Shown here piece after piece: positions 44,316-52,980 of a stretch of 59,810 nucleotides of DNA. The position numbers and the translations under genes are program-made. Numbering within the stretch: position 1 is the first letter of the stretch; each line of letters starts with the position of its first letter. This DNA is from Rhodocyclaceae bacterium. GTDB taxonomy: Bacteria; Pseudomonadota; Gammaproteobacteria; Burkholderiales; Rhodocyclaceae. The DNA lies in the NCBI GenBank assembly GCA_020849155.1, contig JADLGU010000302.1, positions 1-59,810 of the forward strand, written 5' to 3'. The notes beneath the pieces are model-generated. The model was not told where the DNA came from, did not search any database, and worked only from the letters and a program-made list of their open reading frames with translations.

Positions 44316-44962
44316 GTCGCCTCCCGCATACGCACGACGCGGGCCGGGTTGCCCGCCGCCACGGCATTCTCAGGTACATCCGACATAACGTTGGCGCCGG
44401 AGGCAATCACGGCGCCGGTGCCGACGCGGTGGCGCGGCCCGACGATGGATGCCCAGCCGATCAGTGCCGCCTCGCCCACGAAAACGTCTGCACCAATTGC
44501 CGAACGCCCGCCGACGAGGCAATCCCTCCCAATCACGACGTCATGACCGATCGATACCGCCTGGCCGATGAAGACGTTATCACCGATCAGCGGATTGTCC
44601 ATCAGAACTGCGCCAGGCAGCACGATAATGCCGCTGCCGAGCTGCACCTCCGGCGCAAGGAATGCGTGCGGGTGAATCACGTTCGCGAGTTCGAAATCGT
44701 GCTCCCGCAGAAACGCAGCCAGCCGCTTGCGCAGGCGCGGCTCGCCGGCGGCAATCACCGCATGGCTGATGCCCCGGCGCCGCAGCTCGGGCAGCATGTC
44801 GTCGGATCCGAGGATCGGCAGCTCGCACAGCGTCTGGCCGTGGCGGGCCGGATTCGCGTCGGTAAAGCCGACCAGATCGACACTGGCGTCGGCCTTGAGC
44901 ATGCCGCCGACCATGCGCGCCGCCGCACCGCCGCCCAGTACCACCACCCGTTTCCTACTCAT
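44312..44962 (-). CDS. neuD: Acetyltransferase, NeuD/LegH family
   Basis: The 216-residue protein has an N-terminal nucleotide-sugar-like fold (VLGGGAAARM) and a left-handed beta-helix with AVSIGHDVVIG, which provides the catalytic His. GNPARVVR is the C-terminal hexapeptide-acyltransferase signature. In legionaminic acid pathways this enzyme N-acylates the 4-amino group. Because an acyl ligase/carrier gene is in the same operon, the acyl donor need not be acetyl-CoA. ATG 44960-44962 overlaps the neuB stop by 8 bases. Confidence 0.87.
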   Translation of the reverse strand: MSRKRVVVLGGGAAARMVGGMLKADASVDLVGFTDANPARHGQTLCELPILGSDDMLPELRRRGISHAVIAAGEPRLRKRLAAFLREHDFELANVIHPHAFLAPEVQLGSGIIVLPGAVLMDNPLIGDNVFIGQAVSIGHDVVIGRDCLVGGRSAIGADVFVGEAALIGWASIVGPRHRVGTGAVIASGANVMSDVPENAVAAGNPARVVRMREAT

Positions 44963-46022
44963 CGGCGAACCCACCAATGCGGTCCCAGGTGATCGGATCG
45001 CCGGCGGCGATGGACTTGGCCGCCACCCGCCCGACGACGAGGTCGAGGAAGTCCTCGCCCAGGCCGGTGCCCGGCCGCTTGAAAGTGACCATGTCGACCT
45101 GCAGCCGTTCTCCGGCGGCGATGTCACGCTCGGCGACAAGGCTGCGGCGCATCAGCTGCATGTTGCGGCGCTCCAGTTCGGTTGGCCGCTTGCGCGGTTC
45201 GCCGAGCGCCTGCTCCACCTTGCGGATGCCATCGACCATCCGGCGCAGCTCCGGCGGCTCCAGCGAGGCCTTGTGGTCGGGCCCGGCCAGGGTTCGGTCA
45301 AGGGTGAAATGCTTTTCGACGATGCAGGCGCCGAGGGCGGCGGCGGCAATCGGAATGTCGATGCCTTCGGAATGGTCCGAGAAGCCGACCGGCAACCCGA
45401 ACGCCGCCTTCAGGGTCAGCATGGCGCGCAGGTTGATCTGGTCGGGCGGCGCGGGATAGGCCGTGGTGCAGTGGAGCAGCGCCACCGGCGGATCGCCGTG
45501 TCCGGCCAAGATGTCGAGCGCCTTCTCGACTTCGCCGAGCTTGCTGCCGCCTGTCGACAGGATCACCGGCAGGCCCGTGCCCGCCGCCTTCCGCAGCAGG
45601 GAATAGTAGACCACGGCGGCAGAGTCGATCTTGAGCGCCGGCACGCCGAGCCCGACGAGAAAGTCGATGTCCTCGCGGTGCCCCTTCGACATGAAGACGA
45701 TGCCGCGGCGTCGCGCATGCTCGGAGATGGCGTGGAAGTCGTCGTCGGACAGCTCGAGGCGCTTGAGCATCTCGAACATGGTCTGGCTGTCGCCGCCGCC
45801 GGTCTTCTGATAGTCGGCCTTGGCGGCACGGCGCGTGACCACGCGTTCGGTCTTGAAGGTCTGAAACTTGACCACGTCGGCACCGGCCTCGGTCGCCGCG
45901 TCCACCAGCCGCAGCGCCATGTCGAGGCTGCCGTTATGATTGACGCCCGCCTCGGCGATAACCAGGCAGGGCTGGCCCTCGCCAACGCGCCGGCCACCAA
46001 TGCTGAATGACTGTCCCGTCAT
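44955..46022 (-). CDS. neuB: Nonulosonic acid synthase, NeuB/LegI family
   Basis: The 355-residue protein condenses a manno sugar with PEP to give a nine-carbon nonulosonic acid. It has the NeuB TIM barrel with Glu24 and Lys52 and the metal His of GFSDHS and VEKHFT. A C-terminal SAF (antifreeze-like) domain follows (RDIAAGERL..., KRPGTGL). The usual STPF loop reads SKGH (112-115) and the usual SGE reads SAA (134-136), so the active site is divergent. The next gene starts inside its end. Confidence 0.88.
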   Translation of the reverse strand: MTGQSFSIGGRRVGEGQPCLVIAEAGVNHNGSLDMALRLVDAATEAGADVVKFQTFKTERVVTRRAAKADYQKTGGGDSQTMFEMLKRLELSDDDFHAISEHARRRGIVFMSKGHREDIDFLVGLGVPALKIDSAAVVYYSLLRKAAGTGLPVILSTGGSKLGEVEKALDILAGHGDPPVALLHCTTAYPAPPDQINLRAMLTLKAAFGLPVGFSDHSEGIDIPIAAAALGACIVEKHFTLDRTLAGPDHKASLEPPELRRMVDGIRKVEQALGEPRKRPTELERRNMQLMRRSLVAERDIAAGERLQVDMVTFKRPGTGLGEDFLDLVVGRVAAKSIAAGDPITWDRIGGFADE

Positions 46023-46035
46023 GTCCTCTCCCTCT

Positions 46036-47844
46036 TCAGGCTCCGGCCGAGGCGCGACGCGTAACCATGGCGATCAGCTCGCCGACGTTCCTCACGGCAT
46101 TCGCCTCGCGCGGGTCGTGGCGAAAGACGAAGCCGTCCTCCAGCGCCAGCACGAGGCGGATCTGTCCGAGCGAATCCCAGGCGCGTAGCTTGTGCGGCCC
46201 CAGCTCATCCGTCACCTTGTCGACGGGAAGGCTGAACACCTCGGCGACGATCTCGCGCACGCGCTGTGCCAGCGCCGCGCCGGTCAGCTGCGGGCCGCCC
46301 ACCGCCGGCGCGGAGGCCGCCGCGACTTCATGCGCCATCGTCGCGGCGAACGCCCTGCGATTGATCTTGCCGGGACCGGTGCGTGGCAACTTATCGAGGA
46401 AATGGAAGGAGGTCGGCACCTTGAAGGCCGGCAGCCGCTCCTGGGCGAAATGCAGCAGCTCGGTGCCGCCAAGCGCCGCGCCGGTGTTTTTCACCAAGCA
46501 GGCGACGACGTCCTCGCCCAGCATCTCGTGCGGCAGGCCGATCACCACGACGTCCTTCACCGCCGGGTGCTGCATCAGCACCTTTTCGACCTCCACCGGC
46601 GAAATCTTGTGGCCGCCGCGGTTGATGATGTCGCTCTTGCGTCCGGTCAGGTAGACGAAGCCGTCGGCATCCAGGTGGCCGAGGTCGTTGGTATGGAACC
46701 AGCCGTCCTGCCACGGCGACGCCGGATGCCCATCGGGGCCGAGATAGCCGAGCATAACGTTGTCGCCGCGCACGACCACCTCGCCCTCCTCCCCCGGCGG
46801 CAGGAAGCGGCCGGCCTCGTCCATGATGCGCACCTCGTTGACCGCCAGCGGCCGGCCCACCGACTCCACCTTGCGCCGCGCCGGATCGGTCTCGTTCAGC
46901 GTGATGCCGCAGGTCAGCTCGGTCAGCCCGAAGCCCTGCACGACCGGGATGCCGAAGCGGGCCTCGAAGCGCTCGACCAGCTTGGGCGAAAGTGGCGCCG
47001 AGGCCGAGCCGATGTACTTCAGGGAGTGGCGCGCACGCGCGTCGGGGCCGGCCTCCTGGTCGGCGAGGACCGCCAAAACACTCGGTACCACCTGTACGAA
47101 ATTCACCTCGTGGCGCGACACAAGCGGCCAGAAGGTCTCTTGCTCGAAGGCTTCGCAAAGCACCGTCGCGCCACCCTGCCAGAAGGGCATCAGCACGTTG
47201 CGGTACATCCCCGATGCGTGAAACAGCGGCAGCACACAGAGATGCCGGTCGTCCCCGCCGAGGCCGTAGGCGGTGACCATCGCTTTCAGTTCGGCAATCA
47301 TGTTCCTCTGCGAGATGCTGATGCGCTTGGGCCGGCCAGTCGACCCGGAGGAGCACATGATGTAGGCGGGATCGTCGGTCGCGATCCCTGCCATCGCGGC
47401 GAACGGCTCGCGTCCGGCGCTGCCGGCGAACCCCGCGGCCACGGTCATCGGCGTCAGCCGGCCGGCGGCCGGCAGCCGTCCTTCTACGAAGACGCCGGCA
47501 TCGACGAAAACGATCCTCACCGGCAGGCCCTCGATAGCGCCTTCGAGTTCGCCGGCGCTGTAGTCCGATCCCATCAGCAGGGGCCGTACGCCCGTGGCCA
47601 ACGCAGCCAGGAACAGCGCAATGTTCTCGGGGGAATTCTTCAGCGCCATGACGGCATGGTCGCCCGCCGACAGCCCGGCGTCGGCCAGCAGGCCGGCGGC
47701 GCGGCGCACCAGTTCACCGAACTCGGCATAGCTGTACCGGCGATCGCCATCGGGCAGGATCAGGAAAGTCCTGTCGGCGAATCGCGTCAGGCGGTCCTGT
47801 ACGAGCCTAGCCATGTTTGGAAAATCAATCACAACCCTGTCCAT
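46036..47844 (-). CDS. Acyl-AMP ligase fused to a C-terminal acyl-carrier domain
   Basis: The 602-residue protein is an ANL-superfamily ligase with CSSGSTGRPK, GFGLTE, GWFHTNDLGHLD, GRKSDIINRGGHKISP and the catalytic Lys in PRTGPGK. After residue about 520 a carrier domain follows with WDSLGQ, whose Ser558 is a likely phosphopantetheine site. It would activate a carboxylic acid and load it onto its own carrier, probably for N-acylation of the nonulosonic acid. The start is ATG 47842-47844, with TTG just before. A 78-base gap separates it from neuA and shows no clear promoter. Confidence 0.84.
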   Translation of the reverse strand: MDRVVIDFPNMARLVQDRLTRFADRTFLILPDGDRRYSYAEFGELVRRAAGLLADAGLSAGDHAVMALKNSPENIALFLAALATGVRPLLMGSDYSAGELEGAIEGLPVRIVFVDAGVFVEGRLPAAGRLTPMTVAAGFAGSAGREPFAAMAGIATDDPAYIMCSSGSTGRPKRISISQRNMIAELKAMVTAYGLGGDDRHLCVLPLFHASGMYRNVLMPFWQGGATVLCEAFEQETFWPLVSRHEVNFVQVVPSVLAVLADQEAGPDARARHSLKYIGSASAPLSPKLVERFEARFGIPVVQGFGLTELTCGITLNETDPARRKVESVGRPLAVNEVRIMDEAGRFLPPGEEGEVVVRGDNVMLGYLGPDGHPASPWQDGWFHTNDLGHLDADGFVYLTGRKSDIINRGGHKISPVEVEKVLMQHPAVKDVVVIGLPHEMLGEDVVACLVKNTGAALGGTELLHFAQERLPAFKVPTSFHFLDKLPRTGPGKINRRAFAATMAHEVAAASAPAVGGPQLTGAALAQRVREIVAEVFSLPVDKVTDELGPHKLRAWDSLGQIRLVLALEDGFVFRHDPREANAVRNVGELIAMVTRRASAGA

Positions 47845-47922
47845 CAATTCAACACCAAAGTCTGACTCTAACCATTAATTGAGGGGTATGTGGTCCGCCT
47901 CAGTGCCTATCATGGAATGCAA

Positions 47923-48663
47923 TCAACCATATTCACGCCAATGGTCGATCGTCACATACCCTTTTTCCATCATGAATTCCGCCCAATGCAAGTCAGCCAG
48001 ATCGTCGATGTCGACAGAGTGGTAACGATCCATGAGATGGCCGTAGACGCCCGTGCGGTCCTGAAAGATCCATTGATACTTCTTGAAGTAGTCCCACCTA
48101 AAGAGATAAAAGGTGCCATTCATCGTAACTTCCTTGGGCAGCGTCTGCCTTAGGCCCGTTTTCTCTCTAATGGCGTTCATCTTGTCGACGATTTCTGTCA
48201 GGCAATAGTTGTCGTCCATAGCCCCTACAACTGTGCTGGGGCGTTCAACTTGGCGAACGCCAACAACGGCGTTTGCTCCAGTTTGGCGCATCAACTCAAC
48301 GGCTTTGTCATAGTCATCTGCCTTGGAAAACGGGGACGACGGCTGTAGCAGCATCACGGCGTCATAGCGCTCGCGCCCCTCCCGCTCGATCCACTCCATG
48401 GCGTGCAGGATAACGGGTCCGCTCTTGGCGGTGTCGCTGGCCAGCTCCGCCGGCCGCGTGAACGGCACCTCGACGCCATGGCGACGGGCATCGTCCTGGA
48501 TCTCCGCACTGTCGGTGGAGATGATCAGCCGCGCGCAGTGCTGGCTCTTGCGCGCGCTGATCGCCTTGTAGCCGACCAGTGAAATGCCGCCGATGCGGCG
48601 CAGGTTCTTGCCCGGCACGCCCTTGGAGCCGCCGCGCGCGGTGATGAGGAACAGCACCTTCAT
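47923..48663 (-). CDS. neuA: CMP-nonulosonate synthetase (acylneuraminate cytidylyltransferase), NeuA/LegF
   Basis: The 246-residue protein has the CTP-binding ARGGSKGVPGKNL at residues 9-21, LQPSSPF (the usual LQPTSP with Thr to Ser) and SVDIDDLADL. It activates the nonulosonic acid with CMP for transfer. NGTFYLFR replaces the more common NGAIY motif. ATG overlaps the Gfo/Idh stop by 4 bases. No C-terminal phosphatase domain is present. Confidence 0.91.
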   Translation of the reverse strand: MKVLFLITARGGSKGVPGKNLRRIGGISLVGYKAISARKSQHCARLIISTDSAEIQDDARRHGVEVPFTRPAELASDTAKSGPVILHAMEWIEREGRERYDAVMLLQPSSPFSKADDYDKAVELMRQTGANAVVGVRQVERPSTVVGAMDDNYCLTEIVDKMNAIREKTGLRQTLPKEVTMNGTFYLFRWDYFKKYQWIFQDRTGVYGHLMDRYHSVDIDDLADLHWAEFMMEKGYVTIDHWREYG

Positions 48664-49643
48664 GCCGTGGCTCCTAGCGTACGGTCGGTCACCGCGTCCG
48701 CCATGCGCCCGGCGAGCAGCATGGTGCGGTGTGCTCCGGCCAGGTCCTGCGCCGGCCAGCCGGGATCCTCGCCGCGCACGAGGCGGCAGAAGGCCGCCAT
48801 CTGGCCATGGAAGCCGGGCTTGCAGCGTCGGTCTTCCTCGCTCGGCGCGATCTCGTGGCGCTGCCCCTTGGCGTCGATCCAGACCCCCGCCTCGAGCGGC
48901 TTGAACTCGACGGTGACGCCCTGGCCGCTCAGCATGACGCGCCAGCCGCCGGGGGAGAGCCAGTGCGCGGAGTACTCGCCGAGGGCGCCCGAGTCGAAGT
49001 TCATGATGGCGGCGAACTGGTCGCCGAACGGTTCGCGGCGGCGGTGGGTGAGGCAGTGCATCTCGTCCACCTCGCCGCCGAAGAAGCGCAGCAGGTCAAT
49101 GGTGTGCGTGGCATTGGCATAGATCCAGCCGTCGAGCACGGCCTGCGGATGCCGGCCGGTGGCGCGCACGGCGTCGATGCGCTCGTGGCCCTCGATGAGC
49201 AGGCCGAGGAGCGGGCCGTGGCGGCGGATCACCTCGAGCCCCTGGTGGAACACCGAGTAGTAGCGGCGGTTGTAGCCGACCATGCTGCGCACGCCGCGCT
49301 CGCCGGCCAGCCGGGCCAGCTCGGCGCTCTCGGTCGGCGTAAGGCCGGCGGGCTTCTCGATGAAGAGCGGCAGCCCGCACGCCATGGCCTGTCGCGTCAC
49401 CGCGCCGATGTTCGCCGCGGAGACGAGGATGAGCAGCCCGTCCGGCCGCGCCTCGCGCAGCAGGCCGTCGAGGTCGTCGGCGACGCAGGGAATGGCGAAG
49501 CGCGCCGCCAGCGCCTCCGCCTTGGCGCGGGTGCGCGAGGCGATGCCGACGACGCCCGCCCCCGCCAGGCCCTGCAGGGCCTCGAGATGCTTCACCGCGA
49601 TGTTGCCGGCCCCGACGACGCCGAGGCGCACCCTGTCCTTCAT
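48660..49643 (-). CDS. Gfo/Idh/MocA-family oxidoreductase
   Basis: The 327-residue protein has the dinucleotide motif GVVGAGNIAVKH near the N-terminus and the family motif EKPAGLTP, followed by a C-terminal alpha/beta domain. Such enzymes oxidise or reduce nucleotide sugars at C3 or C4. It is the second of two tandem members, with ATG 49641-49643 lying 10 bases after the other gene's stop. A role in modifying the nonulosonate precursor is inferred from position. Confidence 0.87.
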   Translation of the reverse strand: MKDRVRLGVVGAGNIAVKHLEALQGLAGAGVVGIASRTRAKAEALAARFAIPCVADDLDGLLREARPDGLLILVSAANIGAVTRQAMACGLPLFIEKPAGLTPTESAELARLAGERGVRSMVGYNRRYYSVFHQGLEVIRRHGPLLGLLIEGHERIDAVRATGRHPQAVLDGWIYANATHTIDLLRFFGGEVDEMHCLTHRRREPFGDQFAAIMNFDSGALGEYSAHWLSPGGWRVMLSGQGVTVEFKPLEAGVWIDAKGQRHEIAPSEEDRRCKPGFHGQMAAFCRLVRGEDPGWPAQDLAGAHRTMLLAGRMADAVTDRTLGATA

Positions 49644-49653
49644 TTCGTCCGCC

Positions 49654-50700
49654 TCATGTGATCGGCACGTCGAATTCGAGATCGTCGCCGGCGAGCGGCA
49701 GCGCCACCCGCGCGCCGCCGCGTTGCGACGACAGATGGAAGCCGATGACGACATCCACGGCGTCGATGCCGCCGTGCACCGTGTCCTCGCGCTGCGGCCC
49801 GAGCAGGTCGTCGAGGCAGGCCCGCGTGGCCAGCACGACATCCATGGCGTCGCCGGCTTCGAACGGCACCCGCTCGGGCATGACGAAGCGCGTCTTGACG
49901 ACGCCGCGCTGCGCCGCCGGGCGGGCGAAGATCTCCACCTTGCCGCCCTGCGGCGGCGTCCAGTTGTCGAGATTGACAACGCCCTGCGTGCCGACGATCT
50001 GCATGAACGGCGTGATCGCCGCCTCGCCCGAGAGCTGGAAGCAGGCCGTCATGCCGTTGGCGTAGCCGACGATGCCGCGGCCGCCCGGGTCGAGGAACTG
50101 CGCGCCGCGGACGTTGGGCGCCGGGTCGCGGTCCACTTCGCCCGAGACCCAGACGGCACGCGCGCCGGCCAGCCAGGCCACCAGGTCGAAATAGTGCGTG
50201 CCGATGCAGCCAAGGCCACCGGCGCCGACCGAAACGTTGATGTGGTGCAGCTCGCCGATGGCGCCGCCGTCGAGCAGCTGCTTCAGGCGGATGCTGCGGT
50301 CGTAGAAGCGCCGCGCCAGGTTCACCGCCAGCCGCGTGCCGGCTGCCGCGCAGGCCTGCGCCATCTCGCGCGCCGCCCGGCCACTGGTGGCCATCGGCTT
50401 CTCGCACAGGATGTACGGATAGCCGGCGGCGGCGGCGGCCAGGGTAATGGCATGGTGGCTCGGGCCGTTGGTGGCGATCAGGACGACATCGACCTGGCCG
50501 CGCTCCCGTTCGAGCAGGTCCTGCCAGCGCAGATAGGCGCGGGGCGCTTCGCCACAGAGTTCGGCGGCGGCCGGAAAGGCGGCTTCCGCGGCGTCGCACA
50601 CCGCGGCGATGCGCAGGCCGGCCTGGCGCGCGGCCTGGATCTGGCGCCGGCCCATGCCGCCCAGCCCGATCACCGCCGCCCGCAGCGAAGCCGTCTCCAT
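49654..50700 (-). CDS. Gfo/Idh/MocA-family oxidoreductase
   Basis: The 348-residue product begins with AAVIGLGGMGRRQ (NAD-binding) and contains CEKPMATSG, the conserved Lys motif, then GCIGTHYFDLVAW with the His/Asp expected near the substrate. It differs clearly in sequence from its tandem neighbour, so the pair is not a recent duplication. The ATG overlaps the pseB stop by one base (TGATG). Confidence 0.87.
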   Translation of the reverse strand: METASLRAAVIGLGGMGRRQIQAARQAGLRIAAVCDAAEAAFPAAAELCGEAPRAYLRWQDLLERERGQVDVVLIATNGPSHHAITLAAAAAGYPYILCEKPMATSGRAAREMAQACAAAGTRLAVNLARRFYDRSIRLKQLLDGGAIGELHHINVSVGAGGLGCIGTHYFDLVAWLAGARAVWVSGEVDRDPAPNVRGAQFLDPGGRGIVGYANGMTACFQLSGEAAITPFMQIVGTQGVVNLDNWTPPQGGKVEIFARPAAQRGVVKTRFVMPERVPFEAGDAMDVVLATRACLDDLLGPQREDTVHGGIDAVDVVIGFHLSSQRGGARVALPLAGDDLEFDVPIT

Positions 50701-51695
50701 CACAGCTCCACCGGCTCGCTGTCGAGCAGGGCGCGCAGCTCGGCGGGCGGCATCCAGACCGGGTTGCTGTCGCTGCTGTAGGCAAAGCCCTCCCCGACCG
50801 GCTTGCCGCCGGTGGCGGCGAGATAGCCGGCGCGGTCCCACCAGTCCGTCGCCGGCTGGATGACGTAGTGATCGTCGAATTCCGCGGTGTTCCAGGCGTC
50901 GTCCGGCGTGATCATGATCTCGTGCAGCTTCTCCCCCGGCCGGATGCCGATGACTTCCGTGCGGCATTCCGGCGCCACGACCTTCGCCACGTCCATGATG
51001 TTCATGCTCGGAATCTTCGGCACGAACACCTCGCCGCCGCGCATGCGCTCGAGGCAGTCGACGACGAACTGCACGCCCTGGCCGAGCGTGATCCAGAAGC
51101 GTGTCATGCGCGGGTCGGTGATGGGCAGCACGCCGGAGGCGCGGCGCTGCATGAAGAAGGGGATGACGCTGCCGCGCGAGCCGATGACGTTGCCGTAGCG
51201 CACCACCGAGAAGCGCGTCCGCTGCGGCTCGGCCAGTGCGTTGGCGGCGACGAACAGCTTGTCGGAGCACAGTTTGGTCGCCCCGTAGAGGTTGGCCGGG
51301 TTCGCCGCCTTGTCGGTGGACAGGGCGATGACGCGCTCGACGCCTTGGTCGATGCTGGCGCTGATGACGTTGCCGGCGCCCATCACATTGGTGCGGATCG
51401 CTTCCATCGGATTGTGCTCGGAGGCCGGCACCTGCTTCATGGCGGCGGCGTGGACCACGACATCGATGCCGTCGAGAGCATGGTACAGGCGCTCCTTGTC
51501 GCGCACGTCGCCGAGCACCCAGCGCAGGCGGGCGTCGCGGTAGCTCTGCTGCATCTCGAACTGCTTGAGCTCGTCCCGGCTGAACACCACCAGCCGCTGC
51601 GGATTGTGCCGTTCGAGCACCGTCCTGACGAAGCGCTTGCCGAAGGAGCCGGTCGCTCCCGTCACCAACACCGATTTGCCGTCGAGATATGACAT
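50700..51695 (-). CDS. pseB: UDP-GlcNAc 4,6-dehydratase (inverting), PseB/FlaA1
   Basis: The 331-residue protein has GATGSFG at residues 13-19, AAAMKQVP, STDKAANPANLYGATK and RPGEKLHE, the PseB/FlaA1 signatures. It removes water from UDP-GlcNAc and inverts C5. None of the later pseudaminic acid genes (pseC, pseH, pseG, pseI) is recognisable as such, so its product may feed the RmlD-like reductase directly upstream (3-base gap). Confidence 0.9.
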   Translation of the reverse strand: MSYLDGKSVLVTGATGSFGKRFVRTVLERHNPQRLVVFSRDELKQFEMQQSYRDARLRWVLGDVRDKERLYHALDGIDVVVHAAAMKQVPASEHNPMEAIRTNVMGAGNVISASIDQGVERVIALSTDKAANPANLYGATKLCSDKLFVAANALAEPQRTRFSVVRYGNVIGSRGSVIPFFMQRRASGVLPITDPRMTRFWITLGQGVQFVVDCLERMRGGEVFVPKIPSMNIMDVAKVVAPECRTEVIGIRPGEKLHEIMITPDDAWNTAEFDDHYVIQPATDWWDRAGYLAATGGKPVGEGFAYSSDSNPVWMPPAELRALLDSEPVEL

Positions 51696-51698
51696 CGC

Positions 51699-52625
51699 CT
51701 ACTCCATGACCGCATGTAAAAGCTCTTCGCGCCGCCCCTCGGATTCCTGGCGGCGCAAGGCGTGGAAGAAATCGTCGAGCCGGCCCAGGCCGGCGCCGAT
51801 CGTCGCGCGCGCTCGGGCGGCATCCAGCGACATGTCCGCCGGCCGCCTGGCGGCCAGCCCGGCGTCGCGCAGCCTGCCCGGCCGCACCAGCTCCGCCGGC
51901 AGGTCGAAGGCCCGCGCCAGCCGCAGCGCGAATTCGTATTTCGAGACCCGCTCGTCGCCGGGCACGTTGAACGTTCCGCCGGCCGACAGCGTGACGAGGC
52001 GGTGCGCCGCCGTCGCCAGGGCATCGGCGAGGATCGGCGTGAAGTACACATCGTCGAACATCGTAATTTCCTTGCCGGCGCGCAGGGCCTGGAGGATCCA
52101 GTCGCTGAAGGACTGGCGGCGGGCGTGCCCCCAGCCGAAGAAGTTGGTGCGCAGGATGAGCGCCTGCGGATGGGCCTGCCGAACCCACTCCTCGGCCAGC
52201 AGCTTGCTGCGGGCGTACTCGTTGAGCGGCTCCGGCGCGTCGTCCTCGCGGTAGCCGCTGCGCGTCCCGGCGAACAAGTGGTCGGTCGAGATGTGCACCA
52301 GGCGGATGTTCCGCCCGGCCGCCGCCGCGGCGACGTTGCGGGCGAGCTCGGCATTCACCCGGCGCGCCAGGGCGGGATCCGCCTCGCAGGCGTCAACGCT
52401 GGTCAGGCCGGCGGCGTGCACGACGAGATCCGGACTCAGCTCGGCGAACTGGCGCGACAGGCGGTCGGCGTCGTCGAGATCAACGGGCAGCGCCGTCGCG
52501 CCGCGCAGCGAGACACGATGGCGGTGCGTGCCGAGCATCACGTCCCAGCGCTCGCGCATCGCGCAGGCCCAGTTGAGGGCGAGCAGCCCGCTGCCGCCGG
52601 TGATCAGGAGCCGGTCTTTAGGCAT
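51699..52625 (-). CDS. RmlD-like sugar nucleotide reductase (SDR)
   Basis: The 308-residue protein has LLITGGSGLLAL, HISTDHLFAG and the catalytic YARSK, and resembles dTDP-4-dehydrorhamnose reductase. With PseB next to it, reduction of the 4-keto-L-arabino-hexose sugar (as in L-FucNAc-type pathways) is possible, though the cupin tail of WbjC is absent. It overlaps the regulator gene by 8 bases and so is its immediate operon partner. Confidence 0.83.
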   Translation of the reverse strand: MPKDRLLITGGSGLLALNWACAMRERWDVMLGTHRHRVSLRGATALPVDLDDADRLSRQFAELSPDLVVHAAGLTSVDACEADPALARRVNAELARNVAAAAAGRNIRLVHISTDHLFAGTRSGYREDDAPEPLNEYARSKLLAEEWVRQAHPQALILRTNFFGWGHARRQSFSDWILQALRAGKEITMFDDVYFTPILADALATAAHRLVTLSAGGTFNVPGDERVSKYEFALRLARAFDLPAELVRPGRLRDAGLAARRPADMSLDAARARATIGAGLGRLDDFFHALRRQESEGRREELLHAVME

Positions 52626-52950
52626 GGTGATCCCCCAACTCCTTCTTTAGCCGCTCGATCTCCTCGCGCGCCCCCCGATATTCGTCTTCCTTCAGACGCA
52701 GGAAGGCGCGCGTCAGCTCCAGCTTGGCGGCGATGCCGCTCGGCGTGAGCAGGTAGGCATAGGCTAGTTTGTTGTCGCTGCGGCGGAAGTTGTTGGCCTT
52801 GACCAGACCCTTCTCGAGCAGGGCCTTCATCAGGTAATGGGTCTTGCCGAGGCTCACGCCGAGGGCGCGCGCAAGCTCCCGCTGGCTGATCTCGGGCTGT
52901 TCCTCGATCAGGCGGAGAACGCGATAGTGGGCGGCTTCCCTGGGGGTCAC
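52618..52950 (-). CDS. MarR-family EPS-associated transcriptional regulator
   Basis: The 110-residue protein is a winged-helix regulator of the type found beside betaproteobacterial exopolysaccharide loci (TIGR04176-like). ISQRELARALGVSLGKTHYLMKAL is the recognition region, and the C-terminal helix (EEIERLKKELG) is probably for dimerisation. The start is GTG 52948-52950, 6 bases from a perfect palindrome. It heads the operon running to 38214 and probably controls it and itself. Confidence 0.87.
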   Translation of the reverse strand: MTPREAAHYRVLRLIEEQPEISQRELARALGVSLGKTHYLMKALLEKGLVKANNFRRSDNKLAYAYLLTPSGIAAKLELTRAFLRLKEDEYRGAREEIERLKKELGDHHA

Positions 52951-52956
52951 GACAGT

Positions 52957-52975
52957 CCGTTCAATAGTTGAACGG
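52957..52975 (-). promoter_or_regulatory. Perfect palindrome, likely operator of the MarR regulator
   Basis: CCGTTCAA-TAG-TTGAACGG has 8-bp perfect arms and a 3-base centre. It lies between the predicted -10 and the GTG start of the MarR gene, the usual place for an autorepressor site. Binding is inferred. Confidence 0.6.
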
Positions 52976-52980
52976 ATGAG

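Noticed and set aside
46036..47844. Ordinary long-chain fatty acid CoA ligase
   Set aside because: The C-terminal carrier domain with WDSLGQ and the position between neuA and neuB are not features of fatty-acid degradation ligases.
52618..52950. Exosortase/PEP-CTERM system suggested by the EPS-type MarR regulator
   Set aside because: No exosortase, PEP-CTERM sorting tail or prsK/prsT-like gene is present in the window, so only the regulator supports the idea.
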